A stretch of 64,000 bases of DNA from Haematobacter massiliensis (lineage in GTDB: Bacteria; Pseudomonadota; Alphaproteobacteria; Rhodobacterales; Rhodobacteraceae). The stretch lies in assembly GCF_000740795.1 (NCBI RefSeq), contig NZ_JGYG01000011.1:1-64000 (forward strand), in the 5' to 3' direction. The position numbers and the translations under genes were made by a program. This document shows, one piece after another, positions 1-10,414 of the stretch (position 1 is the first letter of the stretch; every line of letters starts with the position of its first letter). A model generated the notes under the pieces. It was not told where the DNA came from. It searched no databases and saw only the letters and a program-made list of their open reading frames with translations.

Positions 1-1
1 A

Positions 2-487
<486 letters not shown>

Positions 488-506
488 GAGGCTGGCTCAA
501 TCTGCA

Positions 507-1148
507 ATGTCGTCATTGCGCCGCTCAACCAGACAATATTGGGTCAACTCCCCGGACGAAGAGCTTAAGGAATGGGGAGTTCTGACCTTCGCTCTCGACG
601 CCAAGCTGAGGCTCCGGTCAGACCCAGCAGATATGGTACATGTAATCACGTGGAGCGAGCATACGCGCCTGGTCTCACAGAGCCTCTGGTCTGACGCATG
701 GCGAGAGTTCGACGCCAATCCGGCTGTTCTCCCTTTGGACCTTGTGTTGAAAGCCCAGCAGGAGGCAATTCATGAGAATCTTCCGGCAGCCGCCCTGCAA
801 GCAGGGCTGGCGATGGATTTGTGTCGTCAGCGACTCTGGGATGGCTTGGAGGCGAAAGGACGATGCTCCCCCGGCCAAACTGACGAATGCAGAACAAATC
901 CGAAGCGGCCGTGGCGCTATTTCGGGAGCAAGCTGAAAGAGCATGTGACGCCGGGCGCGCAAATCCGTTCGCTGGAGGATGAGAGGCCCGAGGTCTTTGC
1001 AGCGGTCGAGAAACTTTACCACTACAGAAACGATGCCGCCCATGCGAAGCCGCTGAAGGGGGATCCGGCAGCCGGGGATCTCAAAGCCGCCATCGACCAT
1101 CTCTTCGCGCTGATCGACTTCTGCAATGATGTGATGGAAGAGGCATAG
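507..1148 (+). CDS. HEPN-like protein, downstream half of a repeat-interrupted gene
   Basis: This frame is open from the repeat tract onward. The only starts before 507 are a TTG at 354 that lies within the upstream coding frame and near-repeat codons, so I place the first plausible independent start at the ATG at 507. The protein is alpha-helical and charged and has no membrane segment. Near the C terminus, codons 1026-1043 encode R-N-D-A-A-H, which matches the R-N-x3-H motif of HEPN-fold ribonucleases found in toxins and defence proteins. The following helix runs to the stop at 1146-1148. No good ribosome binding site precedes 507, which supports expression as a fusion with the upstream half. 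The HEPN call rests on one motif plus helix context and needs profile confirmation. Confidence 0.5.
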   Translation: MSSLRRSTRQYWVNSPDEELKEWGVLTFALDAKLRLRSDPADMVHVITWSEHTRLVSQSLWSDAWREFDANPAVLPLDLVLKAQQEAIHENLPAAALQAGLAMDLCRQRLWDGLEAKGRCSPGQTDECRTNPKRPWRYFGSKLKEHVTPGAQIRSLEDERPEVFAAVEKLYHYRNDAAHAKPLKGDPAAGDLKAAIDHLFALIDFCNDVMEEA

Positions 1149-1224
1149 GCGGACGCGCCCTTGCTCCCTTGGGTCTCCTTCGCTAGAGATGCGGCAAATT
1201 TCAGACATCCAGACGGAGCATGCC

Positions 1225-1965
1225 ATGGCCGGCCATTCCAAATGGGCCAACATCCAGCATCGCAAGGGCAAGCAGGATGCGGCCCGGTCGAAGCTTTTCT
1301 CCAAGCTCTCGCGCGAGATCACCGTTGCGGCGCGGATGGGTGATCCCGACCCCGACAAGAACCCCCGTCTCCGCCTCGCGGTGAAGGAGGCGAAGGCCCA
1401 GTCGATGCCGAAGGACGTGATCGAGCGTGCCATCGCCAAGGCGAGCGGCGCGGATGCCGACAGCCTCGAGGAGATCCGGTATGAGGGTTACGGCCCGAAC
1501 GGCGTTGCCGTCATCGTCGAGGCGATGACCGACAACCGCAATCGCACCGCCTCCAACGTCCGCTCGCTCTTTACCAAGTCGGGTGGCAACCTGGCCGAGA
1601 CCGGCGCGGTGAGCTTCATGTTCGAGCGGAAGGGGGAGATCACCTATCCGCTGAGCGTGGGCGATGCCGATACGGTCATGGAAGCCGCGATCGAAGCCGG
1701 GGCCGAGGATGTGGAGACATCCGAGGATGGCCACATCATCTGGTGCGCCTTTGAGGAACTGGCGGATGTCTCTGCCGCGCTGGAAGCGCCGCTTGGCGAG
1801 GCGGAGAGCACGAAAATCGTCTGGAAGCCCAGCACCACGACGGAGCTGGACCTCGACTCCGCCCAGAAGCTCATGCGCCTGATCGACAATCTGGAGGATG
1901 ACGACGACGTGCAGACCGTCACCGCCAATTTCGAGATCTCGGACGAGGTGATGGCTCAACTCTGA
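1225..1965 (+). CDS. yebC: YebC/PmpR family regulatory protein
   Basis: Conserved 246-residue YebC/TACO1 family protein. The N terminus [18 protein letters not shown] is diagnostic, and the C-terminal dimer region and acidic tail are intact. Family members act as transcriptional regulators (PmpR) or assist translation of difficult sequences (mitochondrial TACO1 and bacterial YebC homologues); which applies here cannot be read from the sequence. I chose the ATG at 1225 because the family consensus begins exactly there and a GGAG lies about six bases upstream; the in-frame ATG at 1189 would add a non-conserved 12-residue leader. It appears to be a single-gene unit following the repeat locus. 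Confidence 0.95.
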   Translation: MAGHSKWANIQHRKGKQDAARSKLFSKLSREITVAARMGDPDPDKNPRLRLAVKEAKAQSMPKDVIERAIAKASGADADSLEEIRYEGYGPNGVAVIVEAMTDNRNRTASNVRSLFTKSGGNLAETGAVSFMFERKGEITYPLSVGDADTVMEAAIEAGAEDVETSEDGHIIWCAFEELADVSAALEAPLGEAESTKIVWKPSTTTELDLDSAQKLMRLIDNLEDDDDVQTVTANFEISDEVMAQL

Positions 1966-2193
1966 TCTGAGCTCAGTTCGCCTGTTGGCGGTGCCGAACC
2001 CTCAGGGCGCCGCCAATGTTCGGCCCGGATTCGGGTCGGTGTCAGATCATATGTGACCATGCCGCAGCGACGAACTGCGGCGCTTGCTGGCCGTGTGACG
2101 GACTGGTCCGCTGACGAGGGGCTTCTGCCACAACCGACGGGTCCGCTTCGTCCCGGCCTTGCGAACTCCGTCAAGGCGGCGCAGAACAGGCGT

Positions 2194-3120
2194 ATGGCCA
2201 CCGTCACCGTTCCCCCCGTTTCCATGGAAGCTGACAGCCAGCCGCTTGCCGGCATGCTGTGGATGTTCGCCTCGGGCTTGTCCTTTGTCGGCGTGAATGT
2301 CTTCGTCAAGATTTTCGGGCAGGGTTTGCCGGCGGCGGAATCGGCCTTCCTGCGGTTTGGCTTCGGGCTCCTCTTCCTGCTTCCGCTCGCCCCTGCGTTC
2401 CTGCGTCAGAGGCCGAGCCGCCGGGTCATGGCAGAGATCTGGGCGCGGGGCGGGCTGCATGCCGTCGGTGTGATCTGCTGGTTTTACGCCATGACAGCCA
2501 TCCCCCTGCAGGAAGTCACCGCGATCAACTATCTCACCCCCATCTACGTGACGCTGGGGGCGGCGGTGTTCTTTGGCGAGCGGCTGGCCATGCGGCGGAT
2601 TGCTGCCATCCTCGTCGCCATCATCGGCGTGATGGTGATCCTGCGGCCCGGCGTGCGGGAAGTCGAGCCGGGCCATCTGGCCATGCTGACGACCACCGCC
2701 TGCTTCGGGGCCTCCTTCCTGTTCGCCAAGCGTCTGTCGGAGGAAATGAACCCGGCTCTTGTCGTGGCGTGGATGTCGGTGACGGTGACGCTCCTGCTTG
2801 CGCCGCTGGCCTTCATGAACTGGGTGCAGCCCAGCCTTGCCGAACTGGGCGGTATGGCGGTCGTCGCTGGTTGCGCGACTTTCGGGCATTACGCGATGAC
2901 CCGCGCCTTCCGCCTTGCACCGGTCTCCGTCACCCAGCCGGTGACGTTTCTGCAACTCATCTGGGCCACTCTGATCGGTGCCGTCGCCTTTGGCGAAGCG
3001 GCGGACATCTGGGTGGTGGTCGGCGCGGCGATGATCATCTCCGCCGTCGCCTATGTCACGCTGCGCGAAGCGCGGCTGAAACGGGGTCAGACCCCGCTCG
3101 GCGTTACGGAAAGCTCCTGA
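2194..3120 (+). CDS. EamA/DMT family transporter
   Basis: Integral membrane protein of about 308 residues with ten predicted helices in two EamA repeats, the normal DMT-superfamily layout. Such carriers usually export metabolites such as amino acids or S-adenosylmethionine-type compounds; the substrate is unknown. Typical family signatures are visible, for example the helix ending in the AINYLTPIYV stretch and FFGERL in the first repeat. A longer reading from a GTG at 2053 would add about 47 residues of non-membrane sequence with no family resemblance, so the ATG at 2194 is preferred; 2224 is another possibility. The 3' end overlaps the convergent choV by 34 bp. Confidence 0.85.
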   Translation: MATVTVPPVSMEADSQPLAGMLWMFASGLSFVGVNVFVKIFGQGLPAAESAFLRFGFGLLFLLPLAPAFLRQRPSRRVMAEIWARGGLHAVGVICWFYAMTAIPLQEVTAINYLTPIYVTLGAAVFFGERLAMRRIAAILVAIIGVMVILRPGVREVEPGHLAMLTTTACFGASFLFAKRLSEEMNPALVVAWMSVTVTLLLAPLAFMNWVQPSLAELGGMAVVAGCATFGHYAMTRAFRLAPVSVTQPVTFLQLIWATLIGAVAFGEAADIWVVVGAAMIISAVAYVTLREARLKRGQTPLGVTESS

Positions 3121-4157
3121 TCGTTTGGGGCAAGCAGCCTGCGTGAAATGCTGGCAGGGCTGATCTGGCCCAGTGTCTCCGCTCCGTCCACGACCCGCAT
3201 CGCATGGCCGGATGTCTCGAGCGCGGCCATCGCCTTGCGGATCGGCAGGCCGCCCGGGAGGGTGCCTGCCGCGCTTTCCGTCAGCGGCTCCAGTGCGTCA
3301 CAGGCGGTCAGCACGGCGAGAGGGTTCATGTTCTGCACGAAATCCGACACATAGTCCGATGCGGGGTTGGAGTAGATTTCCCGCGGGGTGCCCGTCTGCG
3401 CGATCCTTCCGCCTTCCAGAATGGCGATGCGGTTGCCGATCTTGAAGGCTTCGTCCAGATCGTGGGATACGAAGAGGATCGTACGCTTCAACCGCTCCTG
3501 AAGGGTCAGAAGCTCATCCTGCAACTTGTTGCGAATCAGCGGGTCCAGGGCAGAGAACGGCTCATCCATCAGCAGGATCGGTGCCTCCGTCACCAGCGCG
3601 CGGGCAAGGCCCACCCGCTGCTGCATACCCCCAGACAGGTCCGTCACCCGTCGGTCGCCGGAGCCGTCAAGCCCGACGATCTCCAGCTGCTCCTGCACCT
3701 TGGTCCGCCGCTCCGCCGCGTTGAGCCCCGCAAACTCCAGCCCCATGCCCACGTTGTCCCGCACGGTGCGCCACGGCAGCAGGCCGAACTGCTGGAACAC
3801 CATGGAGACGCGGTGCAGCCTGAGATTGCGGAGCGTTCGGGCATCGGCGCCGTTCACTTTGACCATCCGGTTGCCGTCATTCACCCTGACCTCGCCGCGC
3901 GTGACGGGGTTCAAGCCGTTCACTGCCCGAAGCAGGGTGGACTTGCCGGAGCCGGAAAGGCCCATCAGCACGACGATCTCACCGGTGTTGACCGTCAGCG
4001 ATGCGTTGTGCACGCCAAGGATCTGGCCGGTTTTCGCGCGCACCTCGGCACGATCGGCGCCCGCGTCCATGAGAGGGAGCGCGCCGCGCGCATTGTCCCC
4101 GAAGACGATGGAGACGTTGTCGAACTCGACAGCGCTCTTCGTTTGCGCGGCGGTCAT
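3087..4157 (-). CDS. choV: choline ABC transporter ATP-binding protein
   Basis: ATPase of 356 residues for a glycine betaine/choline-type (QAT family) importer. Walker A GLSGSGKST lies at residues 66-74, the signature LSGGMQ at 174-179 and Walker B ILLMDE at 194-199. The long N-terminal lead-in before the P-loop is typical of ProV/ChoV proteins. There is no complete C-terminal CBS pair, as in rhizobial ChoV. It is the last gene of choX-choW-choV, overlapping choW by 4 bp. Assignment to choline rather than betaine rests on the adjacent choline-binding protein and the divergent betIBA genes. The gene ends 34 bp inside the convergent EamA gene. Confidence 0.93.
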   Translation of the reverse strand: MTAAQTKSAVEFDNVSIVFGDNARGALPLMDAGADRAEVRAKTGQILGVHNASLTVNTGEIVVLMGLSGSGKSTLLRAVNGLNPVTRGEVRVNDGNRMVKVNGADARTLRNLRLHRVSMVFQQFGLLPWRTVRDNVGMGLEFAGLNAAERRTKVQEQLEIVGLDGSGDRRVTDLSGGMQQRVGLARALVTEAPILLMDEPFSALDPLIRNKLQDELLTLQERLKRTILFVSHDLDEAFKIGNRIAILEGGRIAQTGTPREIYSNPASDYVSDFVQNMNPLAVLTACDALEPLTESAAGTLPGGLPIRKAMAALETSGHAMRVVDGAETLGQISPASISRRLLAPNDQELSVTPSGV

Positions 4158-4990
4158 TTGCGGCCCTCCACGCGAAGCATCCGGTCAAGAAGGATGGCGA
4201 CGATGACGATGACGAAGCCTGCCTCGAAGCCCAGCGACGTATTGACCGTGTTCAGCGCCCGCACCACCGGCACGCCAAGCCCGTTGGCTCCGACAAGCGC
4301 CGCGATCACCACCATGGAGAGCGAGAGCATGATCGTCTGGTTCAGGCCCGCCATGATCTGAGGAGTGGCGTAGGGAAGCTCTACCTTCCACAGCTTCTGG
4401 CGCGGCGTGGCCCCGAAGGCCGTCGCGGCCTCCGTGAGCGCGGAGGGCGTGGAGGATATGCCGAGATAGGTCAGCCGGATCGGCGCAGGCAGGACGAAGA
4501 TCACCGTCGCGATCAGGCCGGGCACCATGCCGATGCCGAAGAACACGATGGCGGGGATGAGATACACGAAGGTCGGCAGCGTCTGCATCAGGTCGAGCAC
4601 TGGGGCGACCCAGGCGTAAAGCCTTGGCCGGTGGGCGAGGAACACGCCGACGGGCACTCCGATCGCCATGCACACGACGCAGGCGGAGAGCACCAGCGTC
4701 AGGCTTTCCATCGTGGCCTGCCAGTAGCCCTGGTTCATCACGAAGAGAAAACCCACCAGCACGATCAGGGGCGCCTTCCAGTTGCGCTGGATGGCGAAGG
4801 CGACGGCGACAAAGATCGCCACGATGACCAGCGGGGGTGGCGTCAGCAGGAGCCACAATATCCCGTCGATCAACGCCTGCATTCCGGTGGACAGCGCATT
4901 GAAGAACGCCGCCGCATGCAGGTTGAGCCAGTCGAACACAAGTTTCGCCGTGCGTCCGACCGGGATCTTGGTCGAGGTTATCCAGTCCAT
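4154..4990 (-). CDS. choW: choline ABC transporter permease
   Basis: Membrane permease of 278 residues. The cytoplasmic coupling helix region, ALTEAATAFGATPRQKLWKV, is the EAA loop by which BPD-type permeases contact their ATPase. About six to seven hydrophobic helices are visible, beginning near residue 40. It pairs with ChoV, with which it overlaps by 4 bp, and with the binding protein ChoX 46 bp upstream. Together they import choline, which betBA encoded on the other side convert to the osmoprotectant glycine betaine. Confidence 0.93.
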   Translation of the reverse strand: MDWITSTKIPVGRTAKLVFDWLNLHAAAFFNALSTGMQALIDGILWLLLTPPPLVIVAIFVAVAFAIQRNWKAPLIVLVGFLFVMNQGYWQATMESLTLVLSACVVCMAIGVPVGVFLAHRPRLYAWVAPVLDLMQTLPTFVYLIPAIVFFGIGMVPGLIATVIFVLPAPIRLTYLGISSTPSALTEAATAFGATPRQKLWKVELPYATPQIMAGLNQTIMLSLSMVVIAALVGANGLGVPVVRALNTVNTSLGFEAGFVIVIVAILLDRMLRVEGRK

Positions 4991-5036
4991 CAGCTTGTCC
5001 GTCCTTCGGCTGGCTCAGGAAAGGAGGGGACACTGC

Positions 5037-5966
5037 TCACTTGAAAGCTGCCGCGACAGCCGCCTGTGCGTCACCGCCATCCTTGGTCGTGACACCTTCC
5101 AGCCAGGGCTGCGCGACATCGGGATGCGCCTTCAGCCAGGCCTCCGCCGCCTTGGCGGGTTCCTCCCCGCCGTCAAGGATGGCTCCCATGATCTCGTTCT
5201 CCATCTCAAGCGAGAAGGAAAGGTTCTCAAGAAAACGTCCGGTATTGGGGCATTCCGCCACATATCCCTTCCGCGCCAGCGTGCCGACCGTCGCGCCGCC
5301 GAAATCCGGCCCGAACACCTCATCGCCGCCGGACAGATAGGTCAGGTCGAAGTTCGAGTTCATCGGATGCGGCTCCCAGCCGAGGAAGACCACGGGATGC
5401 GATTGGCCATCCGCGCGCCGCACCTGCGCAAGCATGCCTTGCTCTGAGCTTTCGACCAGGTCGAAATCCTTGAGGCCGAACTGACCTTTCTCGATCATGT
5501 CGAGGATTAGCCGGTTGCCGTCATTGCCCGACTCGATGCCGTAAATCTTGCCGTCCAGCAGGTCGGCCTGGGTCGCGATATCCTTGAAATCCTTGATCCC
5601 CGCTGCTGCGCCCGCGGCATTGGTGGCGAGGGTGTATTTCGCCCCGGTCAGGTTCGTTCGGACCTCATCTATCGTGCCTGCCTGCCGGTAGGGGGCGATG
5701 TCGGCCTCCATCGAAGGCATCCAGAGGCCGAGAAAGGCGTCTATCTGCCCGTTTGCGAGCGAGGCGAACGTCACGGGCAGGGCAAGCAGCTTGATCTCCG
5801 TGTCATAGCCGAGCGCCTGAAGAACCGTCGTCGCAACCGCCGTCGTGGCAGTGATATCGGTCCAGCCGACATCGGCAAATGTGACCTTGTCGCAATTGGC
5901 GGCGGCGGCGGGCAAAGCGGCCGTGACGAGGGCGGAGGTGAGAAGAGCTGTGCGAACGATGGACAT
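5037..5966 (-). CDS. choX: choline ABC transporter substrate-binding protein
   Basis: Periplasmic binding protein of 309 residues with an N-terminal signal peptide ending near ALPAAAA (residues 17-23). The body resembles the OpuAC/ChoX fold, with several aromatic residues likely to form a cation-pi box around the quaternary ammonium. It is the first gene of choXWV. The start ATG is preceded by GAAGGA. The promoter region faces betI, and a perfect inverted repeat lies 24-41 bp upstream of its start, so choline uptake is probably repressed by BetI. Confidence 0.92.
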   Translation of the reverse strand: MSIVRTALLTSALVTAALPAAAANCDKVTFADVGWTDITATTAVATTVLQALGYDTEIKLLALPVTFASLANGQIDAFLGLWMPSMEADIAPYRQAGTIDEVRTNLTGAKYTLATNAAGAAAGIKDFKDIATQADLLDGKIYGIESGNDGNRLILDMIEKGQFGLKDFDLVESSEQGMLAQVRRADGQSHPVVFLGWEPHPMNSNFDLTYLSGGDEVFGPDFGGATVGTLARKGYVAECPNTGRFLENLSFSLEMENEIMGAILDGGEEPAKAAEAWLKAHPDVAQPWLEGVTTKDGGDAQAAVAAAFK

Positions 5967-5989
5967 GGGATTCCTTCGTGATTTGTTGT

Positions 5990-6007
5990 TGATTGACTAT
6001 TCAATCA
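5990..6007. promoter_or_regulatory. BetI-like operator palindrome
   Basis: TGATTGA-CTAT-TCAATCA is a perfect 7-bp inverted repeat with a 4-bp spacer, centred between the divergent choX and betI starts. It resembles the known enterobacterial BetI site, which also contains TTGATTG and TTCAAT halves. A TetR-family dimer bound here could repress both transcription units until choline is present. Confidence 0.75.
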
Positions 6008-6047
6008 TGATGAGCGTAGTTGTACCCCCGCGAGCGGAGGTGTCAAC

Positions 6048-6623
6048 ATGGCGAAACGTGGCATGGAGCCTATTCGAAGGGCCGCGCTGGTAAAAGCGAC
6101 CATTGCGGAGATCGGAGGCGTAGGGGGTCTCGACGCGACCGTGGCGCAGATCGCGCGGCGGGCGGGCGTCTCCTCGGCGCTGGCGCTGCATTACTTCGGC
6201 AGCAAGGAGCGGATCTTCCTGGCTGCCATGCGGTTCGTGCTGACGAGCTACGGCGAAGAGGTTCGTGCAGCCCTGGCCAAGGCCGATGCGCCACGTGAAA
6301 GGCTGGACGCCATCGTCTCGGCGGGGTTTTCGCCCGCGAACTTTCAGCGTGAGACGGTGAACGCCTGGCTGAACTTCTATGTGCTCGCGCAAAACAGCAC
6401 GGAAGCGCGGCGCCTGCTGAACATCTACCGTCGCCGGCTGCATTCCAACCTTCTGCGCGAACTGCGTCCGCTCGTGGGTGAGCGGGCGGAGGAAGCGGCC
6501 TATGCCATCGGTGCGATGGTCGACGGGGTCTATCTGCGCGAGGCGCTGGGCGAAGGGACGCCTGATGGACTGGAGGCGACGCGGGCCGTCATGGGTCATC
6601 TGGAAAAGGAGATCGCAGGATGA
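6048..6623 (+). CDS. betI: choline-responsive TetR-family repressor BetI
   Basis: Protein of 191 residues with a TetR N-terminal helix-turn-helix: residues 28-55 include [20 protein letters not shown], the BetI hallmark. BetI represses the bet genes and is released by choline. It is the first gene of betIBA, overlapping betB by 4 bp, and is preceded by GAGGTG. The palindrome at 5990-6007 is its likely operator. Confidence 0.95.
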   Translation: MAKRGMEPIRRAALVKATIAEIGGVGGLDATVAQIARRAGVSSALALHYFGSKERIFLAAMRFVLTSYGEEVRAALAKADAPRERLDAIVSAGFSPANFQRETVNAWLNFYVLAQNSTEARRLLNIYRRRLHSNLLRELRPLVGERAEEAAYAIGAMVDGVYLREALGEGTPDGLEATRAVMGHLEKEIAG

Positions 6624-8071
6624 GGGCACAGCCCCAGGCAAGTCATTTCATCGACGGGGCCTTTGTCGAGGACATTTCAGGCGCCGAGATCGAAGTGATC
6701 TATCCGGCCACGGGCGAGGTGATCGCACGTCTTCACGAGGCAACGCCCGCGATCATGGACCGCGCGCTGAATGCCGCGCGGCGTGCACAGCGCGACTGGG
6801 CCGCACTTCGTCCGGTGGAGCGGGGGCGCATCCTCAACCGCGCAGCCCAGATCATGCGGGAGCGGAACCGCGCGCTTTCCGAGCTGGAGACGCTCGACAC
6901 CGGCAAACCCCTTCAGGAAACCCTGGTCGCGGACGCGATGAGCGGTGCGGACGCGCTGGAGTATTTCGCGGGCCTTGCTCCGACCGTGACGGGCGAGACG
7001 ATCCCGCTGGGGCAGGATTTCGTCTATACTCGGCGGGAGCCTGTTGGGGTCTGCGTCGGCATCGGCGCCTGGAACTACCCCACGCAGATCGCCTGCTGGA
7101 AGGCCGCGCCTGCGCTGGCCCTCGGCAATGCGATGGTCTTCAAGCCCTCCGAGACGACACCGCTTGGCGCGCTGAAACTCGCGGAGATTCTCGTGGAGGC
7201 GGGCCTGCCGCCCGGCCTCTTCAATGTCGTGCAGGGGCGAGGCGCGGTTGGCGCTGCGCTGGTGACGGACCCGAGGGTGGACAAGGTCTCCCTCACCGGC
7301 TCCGTCGCGACGGGCGCAAAGGTCTATGCCGCGGCGGCTGAGGGTATCCGCTCCGTCACGATGGAACTCGGCGGGAAATCCCCGCTCGTGGTGTTTGAGG
7401 ATGCCGATCTGGACAGTGCCGTCGGCGCAGCGATGCTGGGGAATTTCTATTCCTCCGGCCAGATCTGCTCCAATGGCACGCGGGTCTTCGTGCAGAAGTC
7501 CGTGCGCGAGGCGTTTCTCGACCGGCTGGTGCGCCGGAGCAGGGCCATCCGGCTCGGTGATCCGCTGGATGAGGCGACGCAGATGGGGCCGCTCGTCTCG
7601 CAGGCCCAGTTCGACAAGGTGATGGGCTACATCTCCCGTGCAGAGGCGGAAGGCGCGCAACTCATGACCGGCGGGCGGCAGTGGGGCAATGCGGGGCTTT
7701 TCGTGGAGCCGACCGTCTTTGCGGGCGTCACCGACGGAATGACGTTGGCGCGGGAGGAAGTCTTCGGTCCTGTCATGGCCGTGCTGGACTTCGAGACGGA
7801 GGAGGAGGCGCTCACCCGCGCCAATGCCACGCCCTATGGTCTTGCCGCGGGCGTCTTCACTGCCGACATGACCCGGGCACACCGGATGGCGGCGGGGTTC
7901 GAGGCGGGCACCTGCTGGATCAATGCCTATAACCTGACCCCGGTGGAGGCGCCCTTCGGCGGCATGAAGCTTTCCGGTGTGGGGCGGGAGAACGGCCGCG
8001 CGGCTGTGGAGCACTACACGCAGATCAAATCCGTCTATGTCGGGCTTGGACCCGTCGAAGCCCCATATTGA
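6620..8071 (+). CDS. betB: betaine aldehyde dehydrogenase
   Basis: NAD(P)-dependent aldehyde dehydrogenase of 483 residues that oxidises betaine aldehyde to glycine betaine in the cytoplasm. The general-base glutamate is E249 (MELGGKSP) and the nucleophile is C283 (GQICSNGTR). The length matches BetB. It sits between betI (4-bp overlap) and betA (13 bp), so uptake and the second oxidation step are co-located with their repressor. Confidence 0.95.
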   Translation: MRAQPQASHFIDGAFVEDISGAEIEVIYPATGEVIARLHEATPAIMDRALNAARRAQRDWAALRPVERGRILNRAAQIMRERNRALSELETLDTGKPLQETLVADAMSGADALEYFAGLAPTVTGETIPLGQDFVYTRREPVGVCVGIGAWNYPTQIACWKAAPALALGNAMVFKPSETTPLGALKLAEILVEAGLPPGLFNVVQGRGAVGAALVTDPRVDKVSLTGSVATGAKVYAAAAEGIRSVTMELGGKSPLVVFEDADLDSAVGAAMLGNFYSSGQICSNGTRVFVQKSVREAFLDRLVRRSRAIRLGDPLDEATQMGPLVSQAQFDKVMGYISRAEAEGAQLMTGGRQWGNAGLFVEPTVFAGVTDGMTLAREEVFGPVMAVLDFETEEEALTRANATPYGLAAGVFTADMTRAHRMAAGFEAGTCWINAYNLTPVEAPFGGMKLSGVGRENGRAAVEHYTQIKSVYVGLGPVEAPY

Positions 8072-8084
8072 AGGAGAGCGAATT

Positions 8085-9794
8085 ATGACCGGCGGCATTC
8101 CGGGCGGCGTTGGCGGTCGCTTCCTGAAGAACGGCGAGAGTGGCGAGACGGCGGATTTCGTCATCGTAGGCGCTGGCTCAGCCGGTTCCGCCATGGCGTA
8201 TCGTCTGTCGGAGGCGGGGGCGAGCGTCATCGTGGTCGAGTTCGGCGGAACCGATGCCGGGCCGTTCATCCAGATGCCGGGCGCGCTCTCCTATCCGATG
8301 AACATGTCGCGCTATGACTGGGGTTTCCAGTCCGAACCGGAGCCGCATCTGGATGGGCGCAAGCTTGCGGTGCCCCGGGGCAAGGTGATCGGCGGCTCCT
8401 CCTCCATCAACGGCATGGTGTTTGTGCGCGGCCATGCGAAGGACTTCGATCACTGGCGCGACTCCGGCGCGGACGGCTGGGCCTATGCCGATGTGCTGCC
8501 CTATTTCCGCCGCATGGAGACCTGGCATGGGGGGGAGCCGGACGAGTTCCGCGGTGACTCCGGCCCGCTGCATGTCACGCGCGGTTCCCGCGAGAACCCG
8601 CTTTTCGATGCCTTCGTGGAAGCGGGTGCGGAAGCCGGATATCCCGTAACGGCGGATTACAACGGTCGCCAGCAGGAGGGGTTCGGCGCGATGGAGGCGA
8701 CGATCTGGCGCGGGCAGCGCTGGTCGGCGGCGAATGCCTATCTGAAACCGGCGTTGCGCCGACCGAACGTGCGGCTCGTGCGGGGCCTTGCACGGCGCGT
8801 GGTCTTTGAGGGGCGTCGTGCGGTGGGGGTGGAGCTGCAGCGACACGGCCGGACGGAAGTGATCCGCGCACGGCGGGAAGTCGTGCTGGCTGCCTCCTCC
8901 ATCAACACTCCGAAGCTGCTGATGCTTTCCGGCATCGGGCCTGCCCCGGCGCTCTCGGCTCTCGGCCTGCCGGTGGTGGCGGATCGGCGGGGCGTGGGGC
9001 AGAACCTTCAGGATCACCTCGAGATCTACATGCAGTATGCGGCGACCCGGCCCATCACGTTGTTCCGGTACTGGAACCTGCTGGGCAAGGCATATGTCGG
9101 CGCGCGCTGGCTCTTCACCCGCACCGGGCCGGGGGCGTCGAACCAGTTCGAGGCATGTGGTTTCATCCGCTCGGCCGCTGGGGTGGACTACCCCGACATT
9201 CAGTATCACTTCCTGCCTCTCGCCGTGCGCTATGATGGCAAGGCGATCGCGGAGGGGCACGGATTTCAGGTCCATGTGGGGCCGATGCGGTCGGGGAGCC
9301 GGGGGGAGGTCACCCTACGCTCCGCCGACCCGGCAGAACCGCCCCGCATCCGCTTCAACTACATGTCGAAGGAGGAGGACTGGCGCGACTTCCGCAGGGC
9401 CATCCGGCTCACGCGGGAGATTTTCGGACAGCCGGCCATGACCCCCTACCTGAAGGGCGAATTGCAGCCCGGCCCCGCCGTGGACAGCGACGCAGAGCTT
9501 GACGCCTTTCTGCGGGAGCATGTGGAAAGCGCCTATCATCCCTGCGGCACGGCCCGTATGGGAAGGGCCGAGGACCCTATGGCGGTGGTTGACCCGGAAT
9601 GCCGGGTGATCGGTGTGGAAGGGCTGCGCGTTGCCGACAGTTCCATCTTCCCGCGGATCACGAACGGCAATCTCAACGCTCCATCCATCATGGTGGGAGA
9701 AAAGGCGGCGGATCATCTGCTGGGCCGGGTGCCGTTGCCTCCCTCCAACGCGGAGCCGTGGGTCAATCGCGCGTGGCAGGTTTCGCAGCGGTAA
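8085..9794 (+). CDS. betA: choline dehydrogenase (GMC oxidoreductase)
   Basis: Flavoprotein of 569 residues that oxidises choline to betaine aldehyde. The FAD dinucleotide motif GAGSAG is at residues 29-34. The GMC active-site histidine region reads [13 protein letters not shown] near residue 485, and the C-terminal GMC block [16 protein letters not shown] is present. The ATG at 8085 is chosen because AAGGAG lies eight bases upstream; the frame remains open further upstream inside betB, but that part is not family-like. The roughly 25-residue lead before the FAD motif is a little longer than in E. coli BetA. Confidence 0.95.
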   Translation: MTGGIPGGVGGRFLKNGESGETADFVIVGAGSAGSAMAYRLSEAGASVIVVEFGGTDAGPFIQMPGALSYPMNMSRYDWGFQSEPEPHLDGRKLAVPRGKVIGGSSSINGMVFVRGHAKDFDHWRDSGADGWAYADVLPYFRRMETWHGGEPDEFRGDSGPLHVTRGSRENPLFDAFVEAGAEAGYPVTADYNGRQQEGFGAMEATIWRGQRWSAANAYLKPALRRPNVRLVRGLARRVVFEGRRAVGVELQRHGRTEVIRARREVVLAASSINTPKLLMLSGIGPAPALSALGLPVVADRRGVGQNLQDHLEIYMQYAATRPITLFRYWNLLGKAYVGARWLFTRTGPGASNQFEACGFIRSAAGVDYPDIQYHFLPLAVRYDGKAIAEGHGFQVHVGPMRSGSRGEVTLRSADPAEPPRIRFNYMSKEEDWRDFRRAIRLTREIFGQPAMTPYLKGELQPGPAVDSDAELDAFLREHVESAYHPCGTARMGRAEDPMAVVDPECRVIGVEGLRVADSSIFPRITNGNLNAPSIMVGEKAADHLLGRVPLPPSNAEPWVNRAWQVSQR

Positions 9795-9797
9795 ACC

Positions 9798-10208
9798 TCA
9801 GGTGTGCAGGCGCCGACCCCCGGCGGAGGCGAGTTCAAGAAGGCTCATGTCGAGGCGTCGGTTGAACCGGCGCAACTCGCTCAACACCATTGTCGGCTCC
9901 GGCAGCGGGTCAGTCACGGCCACGACTGAGCCGCGATAGTCGCACCGGTCGAGGAGGCGAACGAGATCGACGATATCGAACTGGCGGGCAACGATGGGGG
10001 AAAAGATGCAGTCCGGCTCAATGCGACGGACGAATTCGGGGCTGATCGTTGGGAAGCGGCAGTAGATCATCGAAACGCCGCCGGGGAACTGCTGGATGAG
10101 CGGCGCGAATGAGGGATCCGGCTCCACGAGCAAAAGGCGATCGGATTCCGGCCCTATCGCGTCTTTCGATTGCTTGAGCCAGTCAGGCGCCGAAGAGAGG
10201 CCTCTCAT
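9798..10208 (-). CDS. small receiver-like protein lacking the phospho-acceptor
   Basis: Soluble protein of 136 residues. The pattern LLLVEPDPSFAPLI near residue 25, PDCIF near residue 65 and VVAVTDPLP near residue 95 follow the beta-strand order of a CheY-like receiver, with the acidic pair in the first loop. The position normally held by the phosphorylated Asp is not Asp (PDCIFSP where PDxxLLD is expected), and the conserved lysine after VT is absent. It would be a pseudo-receiver. It converges on betA with a 3-bp gap and is divergent from phoR, sharing a 206-bp region that holds Pho-box half-sites. The fold call is from pattern only; the function is unknown. Confidence 0.5.
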   Translation of the reverse strand: MRGLSSAPDWLKQSKDAIGPESDRLLLVEPDPSFAPLIQQFPGGVSMIYCRFPTISPEFVRRIEPDCIFSPIVARQFDIVDLVRLLDRCDYRGSVVAVTDPLPEPTMVLSELRRFNRRLDMSLLELASAGGRRLHT

Positions 10209-10220
10209 TCGGAATTTACC

Positions 10221-10249
10221 ATGTCACCGTCCTGTCAAAAGACTGCACA
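10221..10249. promoter_or_regulatory. Pho box array upstream of phoR
   Basis: Three heptamers at 11-bp spacing: ATGTCAC (10221), CTGTCAA (10232) and CTGCACA (10243), separated by 4 bp. This is the direct-repeat geometry recognised by PhoB dimers (CTGTCAT repeats). It lies 13 bp from the start of the minus-strand pseudo-receiver gene and about 165 bp from phoR, so it could control either. Confidence 0.7.
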
Positions 10250-10414
10250 TCCAAAGGTTTAAACCCTTGAGTGGGTCACACGCAAAAGTATTCTCGATCC
10301 CGTGACCGTTACAAGCAATTTTTGAAGGAAGATGTTGGAGAGCGACTTGCGATGTCGATTCGCGCACGTCACACAGGCATGAGCATCGTTTAAAGTAGCA
10401 AAAGGATTATAACA

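Noticed and set aside
6677-8269. 530-codon minus-strand frame opposite betB
   Set aside because: Antisense to an enzyme with intact active-site residues; no recognisable domain.
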